DNA of 64,000 nt, taken from NCBI GenBank assembly GCA_039111635.1, contig JBCAQO010000030.1, positions 1 to 64,000 of the forward strand, in the 5' to 3' direction. Positions 11,482 to 22,710 of this stretch are shown piece by piece. How positions within the stretch are numbered: position 1 is the first letter of the stretch; each line of letters opens with the position of its first letter. The notes under the pieces are model-generated. The model saw only the letters and a program-made list of their open reading frames with translations, was not told where the DNA came from and made no database searches. The stretch comes from Heterobasidion occidentale. Taxonomy: Eukaryota; Basidiomycota; Agaricomycetes; Russulales; Bondarzewiaceae. Made by a program: the position numbers and the translations under genes.

Positions 11482-12832
11482 ATGTCTTTATCTGCGCAAG
11501 ATACTTACACAAGGCTCGCGCCCTACATCATCTCTCTTGCTTGTGAGACTGGCTTCTACGGTGTGTGAGCTCATTATCGTACGTTGCCCGCAATTGACAT
11601 TGGGCACATAGTGCTTTCAATAGTATTGTTTGCACTCTCAACCTACGTCCTCGGGTGAGTCGCACCTCTGAAGAGGGCATATATTGATCAATTGATGTAG
11701 TTGAAGTTGTAAAGGCCTTACAACAAGGGCAATCCTCATCATATGGATAACAACCTTCATCATGCTCACAGTATCGACCTGCCATTTGTTTCTACAGTGG
11801 GTAGGTGACATGGGCACGATTCTGATTGAGCTGGGGGGCCCTCGGCCAATGGCCTTACAGATGAAGTGGCAGCCACTGCGAATTTTTACCTACCTATCAT
11901 CAATGTAGGTTCTCACACTATGGTCTCATCATTTTGACACTCGTTGATTATTTCACAGTATTCGTTAAGCGATTTAATTGTACTCTGGAGGGTATGGATC
12001 ATGTGGGAGCGCAGCATGAAAATCTTGATATTCCCTCTGCTACTGTCCCTAGGATCTGGTAAGTGGCCTGTTTCAATTTGCCACCATTCACACATAACCT
12101 TTATATCAGTGGCTGCTGGTATATGCATCCCCTTCGGCGGGCTCGGTGTTGGATTGATCGGTGTCTATTCCTCGACACTGGCTACCAATATGATTGCCAC
12201 TACGCTCGTGGCGGTAAAGGCATGGTCAGTGTATAGGAAAAATCGAGTCTTATCGATCAAATCAACATGGTCACAGGCAACATCGTCGCCTAATCAAAAC
12301 TCACCTGAACAGCGCGAAATACAGATCCCAGGCCATATCTATCCTTGTTCCCCTTGTCGAATCTGGGACTCTTTACTGTGTGATATGGGTGAGCGGTGCT
12401 GTATCCATTGACGGCGTGTGCGCCTCTCACATGACACATGATGCGACAGATCATCTTCCTCGTGAGCTGGTGTTCTATTGACAGCAAAATCAACAATCTC
12501 AACATGTATATAAATGAAACCCTCCCGGGAATTACAGTTCAAGTATCTGTGCGTTACACATATTTCCTTCATTTACAAGATACCCAGTCCATCTTGAGCA
12601 GGGGATTTATCCAACCGCGGTTATTGCCCTAGCAGCGCTTCAGAAGACCACATGGGACATGAGCATTGGGAAGGATATGTCACAAATCGCGCCTCATAGC
12701 GAGATGCGCTTTGTGACAAGAGATACTCGTTCCGGCACGTCGACACTTCCGATCGGCTACCATCACCCGACACTGTCTATTGAAGAAGGACCCCGCGCGC
12801 CTAACATCAAGGCGAGAGATGGAGAAATGTAG
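11482..12832 (+). CDS. Multi-pass membrane protein, Agaricomycete family, member 2
   Basis: Paralog of the gene at 6695-8053 with matching exon order. It begins MSLSAQDTYTRLAPYIISLA..ETGFYG, with a GTGTGTGAG donor, then VLSIVLFALSTYVLG, and KGLTTRAILIIWITTFIMLT. The signature YSLSDLIVLWRVWIMWERS lies near 11960, followed by IGVYSSTLATNMIATTLVAV, HRRLIKTHL..LVPLVESGTLYCVIW, IIFLVSWC and YPTAVIALAALQKTTWDMS, stop 12830-12832. Between the second and third helix the frame must shift by one inside the run of six G at about 11833-11838 to reach the conserved TDEVAATANFYLPIIN end of that exon. This is either a real frameshift, making the gene a recent pseudogene, or a homopolymer error. Function unknown. 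Confidence 0.65.
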
Positions 12833-13220
12833 ATTGATTGAACAATATATGCACGGTGAACATCTATGATCGCAGTCGCTTTGCGTCTTTAGCAGAATGG
12901 GCGTGTACCGCATATGTTGTTGTTCATGGCCGCCTAGGACGCGTACAACAGTCCAACAAAATCAGGTCTCGCTACCCTACACACATTGGAAATCTAGGAG
13001 CAGTGCCCACGAGGCGGGCAATACAAAAATGGGTATGTTTCCATTCAATAACGTAACGTAGGTATTCATGCAGATGCGAAAGCACAAAATATGCTACTAC
13101 TTGCGACGACGAGACGACCGGGACGACATTTAGAAAGTTAGATGGGAGGCGGGCGCAGGCAGGGCTAGGGGCGCAGGCAGGGACCGGAGAACAGAGAACG
13201 AACATAGCGTAAACAGCGCA

Positions 13221-15385
13221 TCATGGCATCCAGATCTTGATCGTCTGCAGAGACAGCAAGCATCAGCCACACGCAACAGAGCCACATACGGGCCGATGCC
13301 ATATCACCGACCCGGACACTCACCTGGTCAGAACTGCCAGACACGAGCACGTTCATCAAGTTCGACGCATCTCCTTCCTTGCCCTCCTCCGTGCCGGTTG
13401 CCTGCCGCCCCCACGACAGGCTCGACACAAACCGGTCGTGTGCCGCGATGGTACGGATACATCGCCCCGTCTTGATCTCCCATATCCGGATCGAGCGGTC
13501 ATCCGACGCCGAGAGCAGATACTTCCCATTGGGGTGGAAAACAAGGGACCGCACCCAGTCATCGTGTCCCTCCTGAGCGCAGGCAAGCCAATGGTTGTAA
13601 GGTTATTTGGAAAGGAGAAAACGAAATGCACTTACGAGCGTGTGTAGGCATTGCCCACGTATCGCATCCCAAATCTTGATCAGCTTGTCTCGCGAGCCGG
13701 TCATGACATATGCGATCGCGATGCCTTCTGTAATGACAGGCTGCTTTACACCTGTCTGTATGAAGAATGAAATTAATGTTGAAGCCAGTCACGGCCAAGC
13801 CCTCCACTTACCTTCTGTCCCACAAGTTCACGGACTGCTGGAACAGACGCGCGAGGGACAAATACGGCAACTTCGACGGGTTTGTCGTGCCCTCGGAACT
13901 CGGCCTTCGTCGTTCCCGAGCTAAGCTCTACGACTTGGGCAGTCTGTCAACCAAAATTGAGAACATATACGAATCACCAGACGACAGGATGCGCGAACGC
14001 ACATGGTCCATCGAGCAAGTGACGATATATCGGCCATCGAGGCTCGGCAGCGCGCATCTGACCCAGTCTGGATGTGGCTTGATCACTTTGACACAGTGCC
14101 TGCGGAAAACGTACAGCGGTCAGTGCTGGTGTGAAAGGAAGCAGTTGAATATCGGTGGCACACACGTCGAGGCGATCTCCCATATCCTGACTGTCTGGTC
14201 TCGGCTAGCGCTGATTACACGATCGTCGCCGGGGAGGAAGCGCGCGGACGACACAGAGTGTTCATGTCCTCTGAGCGTTGCGAAGTTCTGATAGTCGTTA
14301 TCGACATTCCATAGCTTGATGAAAAGATCGTAGGATGCGGAGACTGCGAAGAGAAGGAAGGGTTAAATTGGTCACCGACGACGCGACGGTGTGCTGGCGC
14401 TGATCTGTGAACCATTGAGCCTGCGGCACAGCTCCGAAGACTAGAACGCGCGCGGCTGACAACTTTCGAGACGCCATACGTTGCGGATGGCATCTCTGAA
14501 GGTCAAAGCGTCAATGAGATGTCAGAGGAGCGAGATCTGGGAGCGGAATGGGGAACGAGAATGTCTGATGCTCCTGTACATCGCAGCCTTTTATTGGGTG
14601 TTTGCCACTCCACCCAAACGGGCCCGGAGGGCTCAGCACGCCTATCGCACACATTTCGACACAGAATCTCGCCCACGTACCAAGGTGCTTCCCCTTTGAG
14701 TCATATTCACAATCGGTGATGCGCCTGGTGTGGCCCTTCAGCGTCCTCTCCAGCTCGCCCGTCTCCCAGTCCCACACCTTCAGCGTGCAGTCGTCACTCC
14801 CGGACGCGAGGACAGAATAGACAGGATGGAACGCGACGGTATTCACCATGTCTCTATGTCCGGTGAGCGTATGCTTTGGGGGGCCGACGCTGGGCAACCA
14901 GTCTGGGTTGTTGCGTTTGCTGAAGCCGGATGGGAGGGCGGCCATATGCATGTTGTCGTGGAGGGCCTGGGCAAGTCGCGATTCCAGGTCAAGTATCTGC
15001 GCCCATATATGAGATATTTTGTCCGAGCGAGCAGATCGCAAGGCGAATTAAGTGGGCATAGACTGACCTTCTTCTGCATCCGGATCACACTCGTCCATTT
15101 CTTGACGAGAAGCCCCGCTGTCTTCTGCCCTGCGTCAGGTTGGAAGTCGGCCTGTAGGGGGCTCAGATCATGATCTTAAACAACCAGCTCGACACACACG
15201 CACCTGGGCCGACTCTTGCTTAAACTCCTCATACGTTCTCGTAAACCCCGCACTGTGTAAGTAGTCGAGCATAGCCTTGTGTCTGGAAAGCGTTTGCACG
15301 CGTGAGGCCAGTCGCTGCTCACAATCAAGGACGGAAGACACACGCACAGGTCATCTTGTTGTCGTTCGGATAGCGTGCTTGCCAT
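13221..15385 (-). CDS. PAC1: Nuclear distribution protein LIS1/PAC1
   Basis: Cytoplasmic dynein regulator that acts with NudE/NudEL in nuclear migration and spindle positioning. Ten exons were resolved, all with GT-AG introns: 15385-15348, 15282-15204, 15151-15068, 14996-14681, 14343-14166, 14099-14003, 13943-13812, 13755-13636, 13572-13324 and 13244-13221, giving 438 aa, typical for the family. The N-terminus [20 protein letters not shown] opens a LisH dimerisation motif (residues about 8-40), followed by a short coiled coil ([10 protein letters not shown]) and seven WD40 repeats starting at [17 protein letters not shown]. Repeat signatures include [52 protein letters not shown] and [12 protein letters not shown]. 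The last exon is only 24 nt (TIKIWMP and stop). The fourth-repeat WD position is altered ([10 protein letters not shown]). The gene appears intact and single copy here. Confidence 0.95.
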
Positions 15386-16127
15386 CGTGGAGGATGTGCA
15401 GCGCAGCGATGCGGAAGCAGTTGAATAGTCGGTGTCGCACACAACCAAACAATCGGCAAATATGTGCCCACCGGCAATCGCCGCCACCACTCACCTCTTG
15501 CCACCGTCGACACCATCGTCCACCACTCACCTCAGCTCGATAGATCTGCTCCCGCGTATGAAGTGGCAATTCACAGTGGTTGACATAGATCATCTTGGCG
15601 ATATCCCCTGTACAACTTCGGAACATGAAAAATGGAGATTTTCCAGCATTTTCCTTGACTTTTTATATGAGTCGCTTCCGCAAGGCAACTGAGCTGTGTC
15701 GACGAGGCAGATGTGCATCTTTCATGCAATGAAATCCCTGGAGATTGATGCTGGAAGGCTGTGCCGCTGGTAGGCCGCTTGGCTGCGACATCAAACACAT
15801 ATGACCCACCAGATGTTCGATCGCAAGATCATCATGAAGACCCTCGAGGAGCAATCGGCGAGATCAAGCTCCTGTAGTTCTGCCCTAGCTTGGCATGCGA
15901 GGAGATGCAGGAGATGCGAGGATGACAACTGATCCATCTCGCGTTGGTTGCTGCGTGGCTTCTCGTTTCTGTGCCTACGCCCTCCGCCTGCAGCGCATCT
16001 AAGATCTCCTCAGCGATCATCTTAGTTTTTCTGGGCCCTAATTGATGGTTCTCTGGGTATATTAGGATCGTCGTGGGCGAGGTACTGTGCCCACGCTCGC
16101 TTGCTGGTACTTGTCCTGCGTCTCTTC
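15386..16127. other. Intergenic region between PAC1 and the PLC-like gene
   Basis: Probable divergent promoter region for PAC1 (minus) and the PLC-like gene (plus). Only short minus-strand frames occur, such as 15832-16020 (starting MIAEEILDALQAEG), without a recognisable family or splice structure. Confidence 0.45.
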
Positions 16128-17597
16128 ATGCTCATGTTCGGTTTCACTTTCATTCTTGTCGCGTTAGCGACCCTCTCCGTGAGAGGCGTTTATTTACCCG
16201 CGAGACGGTAATGTCCAACATCTAGCTAGAACAGTCTGCATCAGCAACTAAATATTCACCATAGGGCAACCGTTTGCAACGGGCACGCTGAACTTTGTGA
16301 TCGCAGCTACGGAAACATTACTTTTATTGGAGGTATGGCGCGGAGTGTATCCTCGATACCAGAGATGGTTGACATACTCTTTTCATTGCAGCACACGATT
16401 CATTTGCGTTCAGCAATGACTCGCTCGCTCGTACGTGCTACTTCCATCCAATCTCCTTACGAGTAAAGCTTAAAACCTTCTGTGGTGCTCTTTCTTAGTT
16501 GCTCGAGATCAGGAACTAGACATACCAACGCAACTGAGTCTTGGCATCCGGCTGCTCCAAGCACAGGCTCACGAGTTCGTCCCTCTGTCGATGCTGATGC
16601 ATCTATCATGATTCTAAGAGGAAACTGCCTACCAGTCTTGACGGCGTCATCCATTTTTGTCATACAAGTACGCGCTTCTACCTTTCTTATCGGAAATGAT
16701 GACAGATGTCGATCAACATGAATCAGGCTGCGTAAGACATTTCATCTTTTATCCATCATCTTGAGACTCACGACATCGTTGTCGCAGGTTTTGTTTGATG
16801 GAGGCACTGTTGAGGGCGAGTCTCTTTCTTTCTCGCCTTGAGCCGGCCTCAACTCAACAGGGCCGTTTCCAGACTACCTCAAAACAGTGGCCTCCTTCCT
16901 TGCCGCGAACCCCAACGAGGTCCTCACCCTCATATTCACGAACCCAGAAAGCCTCTCCCTGTCTACCGTCTGGGAACCTGCCTTCAACGCGTCCGGCGTC
17001 GCCGACCTCGCATACGTCCCGCCTCACGTGCCGTTGGCGCAGAACGAGTGGCCGACGCTGGGCCAGATGATAGACTCGGGGAAGCGCGTGGTCGTGTTCA
17101 TGGACTTTGGCGCTGAGTCGGGCGAGGTCGACTTCATCCTGCCTGAGTTTGAAATGGTGCATTGTTTAATCAGGGTCAGACCTCGTTTGCGGTCGCTAAT
17201 GTGCGTGCCCGTGGTGGAATTTCTAGGTGTGGGAAACGCCCTTCAGCGTCACGGACGCGTCGTTCCCGTGCTCTGTCGACCGCATCAAGGGACCTCTCAG
17301 CACGGAGGAACACATGTACATGATCAACCACTCGCTCAACATCGACTTTTTAGGCGCCTTCATTAGCGATCCAGCACAGGCCTCCACGACGAACGGCATT
17401 ACCTCGTGCGTCTCTGTTTTCCTGCATTTCCCCGCGCGAACTAACCCATGCATCACCCACACATGTTCAGTATCCTGGCACATGCGAACGGGTGCGCACC
17501 CTTGGGAGGAAACCGATGGCCCTCTTTCGTGCTGCTGGACTTTGTGAATGATGGGCAGGCATTTCAAGCCGCAGACTTTATGAATGGGTTCTCATGA
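16128..17597 (+). CDS. Secreted PI-PLC X-domain (PLC-like phosphodiesterase) protein
   Basis: Member of the PLC-like phosphodiesterase superfamily, related to phosphatidylinositol-specific phospholipase C. Predicted 305 aa from ten exons: 16128-16207, 16265-16332, 16392-16430, 16499-16574, 16636-16667, 16727-16731, 16788-16815, 16873-17156, 17227-17405 and 17471-17597. The start (16128, or the in-frame ATG at 16134) gives a signal peptide, MLMFGFTFILVALATLSVRG. The catalytic histidines are visible in GAHDSF and in HFCHTSC, and the core continues with VLFDGGTVEDYLKTV, NPNEVLTLIFTNPE, GKRVVVFMDFGAE and CAPLGGNRWPSF. One exon is only 5 nt long, and one intron (16816-16872) begins with GC; both are forced by frame and family conservation. 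Both catalytic positions are kept, so it is probably functional, acting outside the cell or at the cell surface. The substrate is not known. Confidence 0.85.
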
Positions 17598-17815
17598 TCG
17601 CAATGTCGACCAACCTCGCAGGCTGCGAATACTGAAATTTTGAGCGATTACTCATCTTGCCTACACTAAGATTTGCTTTTGCATATTATACCATCTCATT
17701 TACACGCCAGGCAAGACTATCCATCCATAAATAGAGGGCGACAGTGGAAAATTGTGGCGCTGGGCCGGCGGCTCACGTCGCGTGTCTTCGCTTATGCTCG
17801 CGTGGGCCACGTAAG

Positions 17816-17860
17816 AAACCACGCGAGACCACTGTCCCATAGGCTTCGGGACGCGAAACG
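17816..17860 (+). repeat. 45-bp repeat, left copy
   Basis: This segment matches 35261-35305 in the same orientation over 45 bp with one mismatch (core ccacgcgagaccactgtccc). The two copies lie on either side of the Helitron region. It may be part of an older transposon end. Confidence 0.7.
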
Positions 17861-18579
17861 GAGCGTGTCGGAGCTCGAAACGGAGTTGGTCAGCGCGCGC
17901 GTGCCCGGGGCTGCTGCGAGCCTTGCGATAGCTGATCTCTGCCATCAACCATCATCATCTCTGTCCCAGACCCTCATCTGTGCTCTCCTCTGCTTTATTC
18001 CTCACTGGCTTTTCTCTCAAACTCTATACTCTGCTCTACTGGGTGTCTCTGAGCACGGATTCTGCTTAGAAAAAGCCTACAGGGTGTGAAGTCTACCAGC
18101 ACGGCCTTAGTTTGCTGTAGCCAAAAGCAGTCTTTCATAGCTGCCTGGACCTCTCTCATCCTGCGGTGTTTCAGTTGCTCAGGTACCTTTTACCACGATC
18201 TCGCAGTCACAACGACCTGCTTTGCAGACAACGGGTGACATTGAGTTGTCAAAGAGCATTGGGAATCCTCTTCCCCTGGCACTGTCTTGCGGCAATTTCT
18301 TCAGGTGAACTGTGAGGGGGCATTCAGCGAGTGCTTAGCTTGGCAACCACTCTTGGCTCTTGGTTTTGTTTGCAGGTGTTTTTTTTATTTAGCTTTTCAC
18401 AATGAGTGTTCCACCTTTGTAAGTCTGTGTTGCTTGCATCATGTCTATTGTGCTCAACTCTTTTTGTAGGCCTCCTAATGAGGGTGTGTGGAAGTCTGGA
18501 TGCCTGCATTGGCACCTTTGTGAGTGTTTTTGGCTTGCTTGGATACTGTTTCAGTGCTAAAATTCTCTTTAGAGATGAT

Positions 18580-18737
18580 GATGAGGATGATCTCTATATG
18601 ACACCTCCACCTGAGACTGTACATAAGTATGTGTTTTACTTTTTGCTTATTGGTTGTGTATACTCATATTTGCTATAGTGAGAACACCAATAATAGTGAA
18701 GATGAGGATGATCTGTATATGACTCCTCCACCTGAGA
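18580..18737 (+). repeat. Duplicated short exon in the Helitron 5' region
   Basis: Two near-identical 37-nt blocks at 18580-18616 and 18701-18737 encode DEDDLYMTPPPE followed by T or N. Each is followed by a GTATGTG donor-like site and preceded by an AG, so they look like two copies of one small exon at a spacing of 121 nt. Confidence 0.65.
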
Positions 18738-18906
18738 ATCTCAATGGGTATGTGGTTTTATTTAATCTTTTTATGGTCATTGGCTAAAAAGAAGAAACTA
18801 TAGACATGTTGAAAACCAAGAGGCTGTTGAAGAGGCTGCCCATGTGGATGTGACTATGACAAGGTATGCAGTTTTTTTTAAATGACACAAAATTTGTTTA
18901 TTAATT

Positions 18907-21900
18907 TTGGGGTTTATAAGAACTCCTCCTAGGACTCCTGAGCATGAGCGCCAGACTGTGCGGGAGCAAGAGCGTGCTGAAAGGCTTCAGATGACCTCTC
19001 CTACTCTTCGGCGCAAGCGTTCTGCATTACGAGGCTCTATTCGTCAGCCTGTCTTTGAGGATCTCTCTAGACCTTCCCATTCTGCTACTTCCAATCCTGC
19101 TCAGCCTCCTATTTCTCTTGCACCACCCATTCAGCTTCACCAGCCTGCCATACTTGCTCCTCCTGTCCAATCATACTATTCTGCAGTGGCTGCTTCCTCT
19201 GCTCCATCATATCTTCCTGCTCAATATGTTCCTCCCCACTTTTATCCTGCTCCCATGTTTCAACACTCTGTCTATCATGGTGCTATGGCTCATCAAATTC
19301 CTGGTGGACAATATCCTATCTATGCTCCCCCTCCTATGCCTGCACCACCACCTCATTATTGGCCTGTGAATGTTTCTGCCCATCCTAATCTTCCACGCCA
19401 TTTGATTGGGAATCATGATCGACAGGCTCGCATGCGTCTTGCAGCAGCTAGCCATCCTGACTATGAGCGCCGCATGATGAATAACTTTGAACAGAGCCAT
19501 GCAGAGCGTAGACGGCGTCGTAGAGAGAATGCAAGGCCTAATGCAGTGGTTCCTCTTCCTGATCCTGTCCATCATCCACAGCCTCCATTACTATCTCGGC
19601 ATAATATGCAGGCTTTACAATACCAGCAAGAGCAGCAGTCATAGAGCTTCCCTTCATGAGCAGCATCTTGAGGAGATCCGCCAATATCTTATAGAGGCCC
19701 AGCAGAGACGTATAGAGCATAGAGCACAAACACAGGCAGAGCAGCAGATTATTCTTGAGCAACAACAAGAAGACAATGCCCAGCCACAAGAAGTCCATCA
19801 GTATCATTTGAACCTTTCCCAGCAGATTCACGATGACAATCTTGCTATTCAACACAATCACCATGCTCTAGCTCAAAATCAAGTGATACAACAGCTACCT
19901 CTTGGTCGTCGTCCTTATCAAGAGCCTGACACACGCTATAGTGTTGGCCATATGGATGTTGAATGTTCTCACTGCAAAGCCCTTCACTTTTCCTCTGAAA
20001 AGCTATTATCCTCTACTCGCAATCATATCCGCTTTGGCATGTGCTGTTTACAAGGCCAAATTAGGCTGCCTGTGTTATTGGACCCTCCTCAAACACTGCG
20101 TAATCTTCTTTGTGGAGACACTGAGAATGCCAAATCATTCAGGCTAAATATCAGGCAGTACAATAGTGCATTTGCATTTACTTCTATTGCTGCCAAGCTA
20201 TCAGATCATGTTACCACTACCTCTGGGCCATATGCATTTAAAATCCATGGAGAACTTTATCATCAGATGGGTACCCTGCTACCACCCAACCATCTTAGAC
20301 CTTCCTATGCTCAGCTCTATGTTATTGATCCTCAGGCTGCACTCAATGAGCGCAACAATGCCAATCCCAACTTGAAGTCTGAGATCATGAATAACTTGCA
20401 GGATATGTTTCATGAGCACAATCCTTATGTTCCCCTGTACCGCCATGCCTATCAAATCATGGCAGACAAGAATCCTGGAGAACGAGACAAGCTTGCAGCC
20501 CGTATTGCTGTCTTGCCCAATACTGATCATCGCCGCTATAATGAGCCTACTGCAGATGAAGTTGCTGCCATCATTCCTGGAAGTGGAGATGAGGAAGTGG
20601 ACTTGCACAGAGATATTGTTGTCCGCTATAACCATGGAGGTCTAAAGCATTTCAGCCATCTTCACCCTCACTACAGTCCCTTGCATTATGTGACATTATT
20701 TCCACATGGCGAACAAGGCTTTCATCCCAATATTCCTGCTCATCCTGGACCTAATGGCCAAATGCTCTCATCCAAGGTGTCTCAGCGCTGCTATTATGCC
20801 TATCGTCTTATGCGCCGTCTGCTTGATCCTGAAACCATCTTTAGAGCTGGCAAGCTATTTCAGCAATATGTGGTTGATGCTTGGGCATCTATTGAGTCTA
20901 GCAACCTTTTCTGGATCAGGAACCATCAGAAGGAGATTAGAGCTGAAAAGTACCAGTCATTGTTTGATGCTATCCATGCAGAAGCTGAGGTAGACCTAGG
21001 CCAGCGGGGAAAACGTATTGTGCTTCCTTCTACTCATGCAGGCAGTCCACGTTATATGTATCAGCTTTTCCAAGATTCCATGGCTATCACTCGCCACTGC
21101 CATAAGCCTGACATCTTTATCACCATGACTGCAAACCCTAACTGGCCAGAAATCACTGAAGAGCTCTTAAAATATGATGGTGGTTCAACTCAGCAGCCTT
21201 CTGATCGTCCAGACTTGGTTGCACGTGTGTTTGCCTTGAAGATGAAGGCTCTTATAAAGGATATCAAGGAGGGCCTGTTTGGCAAGGTGGCAGGGATGGT
21301 TTATACCATTGAGTTTCAAAAGCGTGGTCTTCCTCATATGCACCTTCTTCTTTTCCTTGATGCACAGGACAAGATTCAAAGTGCTGAAGATGTGGATAGG
21401 ATTGTCTCTGCCCAGCTTCCAGATCCTGCTGCCCATCCTATGCTTTATGAGTCTGTCACAATATACATGCTCCATGGACGCTGCGGCCCTGAGTTTCCTC
21501 AAGCACGTTACATGGAAGAAAAAGATATTGGAGGCACAAAAGTCAAGCTCTGTAGCAAGCGCTATCGGAAGGACTTTACTGAGCAGACCCTCTATGGTGA
21601 GGATGGCTATCCTACATATGCTAGGCCAAACAATGGGCGCACCTTCACTCGGCATACTATGCAGTTTGACAATCGTGATGTTGTTCCTTATAATCCCTAT
21701 CTCCTTGCCAAATACAACTGCCATATCAATGTGGAGGTCTGTGCATCCATCAAGGCTGTCAAATATATCCACAAGTATATTTACAAAGGTCCTGATCGTG
21801 CTACACTTCAGATTGGAGACATTGATGAGATTAAGGACTATGTGGATGCTCGCTATATTGGACCTGTGGAGGCTTGCTGGAACATCTTTGAATTCCCAAG

Positions 21901-22075
21901 GCATCTAGAATCCCCCACAGTTTACCGTCTTCCTGTCCATCTCCCTAATGAACAGCAGGTCTACTTTGATGCTGATGATAATCCTGAAGAAGTCTTAAAC
22001 AGAGACAGGTCCCAGAAAACCGAGTTGACTGAATGGTTTATTGCCAACCAAAAGTTCCCTGCTGCTCATGCTCAT
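18907..22075 (+). pseudogene. Helitron RepHel gene, N-terminal and Rep part
   Basis: Proline- and glutamine-rich leader (18907-19640), then after a one-base frameshift near 19638 the Helitron_like_N/Rep part to 22075. Rep motif II, the HUH-type metal-binding site, is visible as GLPHMHLLLFL near 21330. The catalytic tyrosine motif follows as KYIHKYIYKG near 21770, with both tyrosines present. Other landmarks are CSHCKALHF (about 19960, zinc-binding-like) and HYVTLFPHGEQGFH (about 20690). The frame runs open to ...FPAAHAH, where the LTR element interrupts it at 22075/22076; it resumes at 32818 as TYQDFPLHYVW. The Rep catalytic residues survive, but the frameshift and the insertion inactivate the gene. 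Confidence 0.85.
22071..22075. repeat. Target site duplication, left copy (CTCAT)
   Basis: CTCAT stands immediately before the left LTR and again at 32813-32817 immediately after the right LTR. Removing the element and one copy restores an uninterrupted Helitron reading frame across the site. Confidence 0.95.
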
Positions 22076-22698
22076 TGTTACGAACTGCTCGTTCAGTAAC
22101 CCAAGAGTAACAGGTTTTTCCCTAGGTCGCACGATGGACTGAGTGGTGGACGGAGTCTCGACCGTATCAGACGTTGATACAGGAGGGAATAATGATTGGC
22201 TCTAAGTTACACAGTATGAAGACTTGTGTAAGAACGAAGAGCTTCGTATTCGAAGATACGAATGAACGAAAGAGAATAGACTGAAGATCCTCAGCCTATT
22301 CTATGGGCCTTATATACCGTATAGGGTATAGGGTAAGAGTCCGTGTGCTTCTCCAGGTTTCCATCCTAGGAGAGCTGTGGCCGCCGTCTCTCTCATCGGC
22401 GCCTACTCTTTGTACTTCTCCAGTCGCACTGATCCATCATGGTGCGACGAGGTGCTTACCCATAAGCCCTAAGCCCATGGCATGTGAATGCCTCCCTTAT
22501 CACTGTGTGAAACTTCGTAAGCCTCATGTCCCTCTCATATAGCCTCTACCGATGTCTTGAAGAACCATCGGTCTTGTCGGCTCCTAAGGACATGCCGAAT
22601 ACCTTGATGTACGCTCCGTAATGGAGCCGCCTAGCATGTGATGCTTGATCCATCGGTTAGACCGGCCGCGAAGGGCCCCAATCGGTCAAGTCATAACA
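22076..22698 (-). repeat. 3' LTR of the chromovirus (left end)
   Basis: 623 bp. It differs from the LTR at 32191-32812 by a single extra A (gtgaaacttc versus gtgaacttc, near 22509) and one A/G substitution near its inner end (ccccaatcgg versus ccccgatcgg). It contains the same TATA box and transcript-start segment as the other copy. Confidence 0.95.
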
Positions 22699-22710
22699 TT
22701 ACCCCCTTTC
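22699..22710 (-). other. Polypurine tract
   Basis: On the sense (minus) strand, GAAAGGGGGTAA directly precedes the 3' LTR. This is the expected primer site for plus-strand DNA synthesis and confirms the orientation of the element. Confidence 0.8.

Noticed and set aside
22303..22542. 79-codon ORF inside the LTR (also at 32418-32735)
   Set aside because: Antisense to the element and part of the LTR promoter region; present in both LTRs by duplication only.
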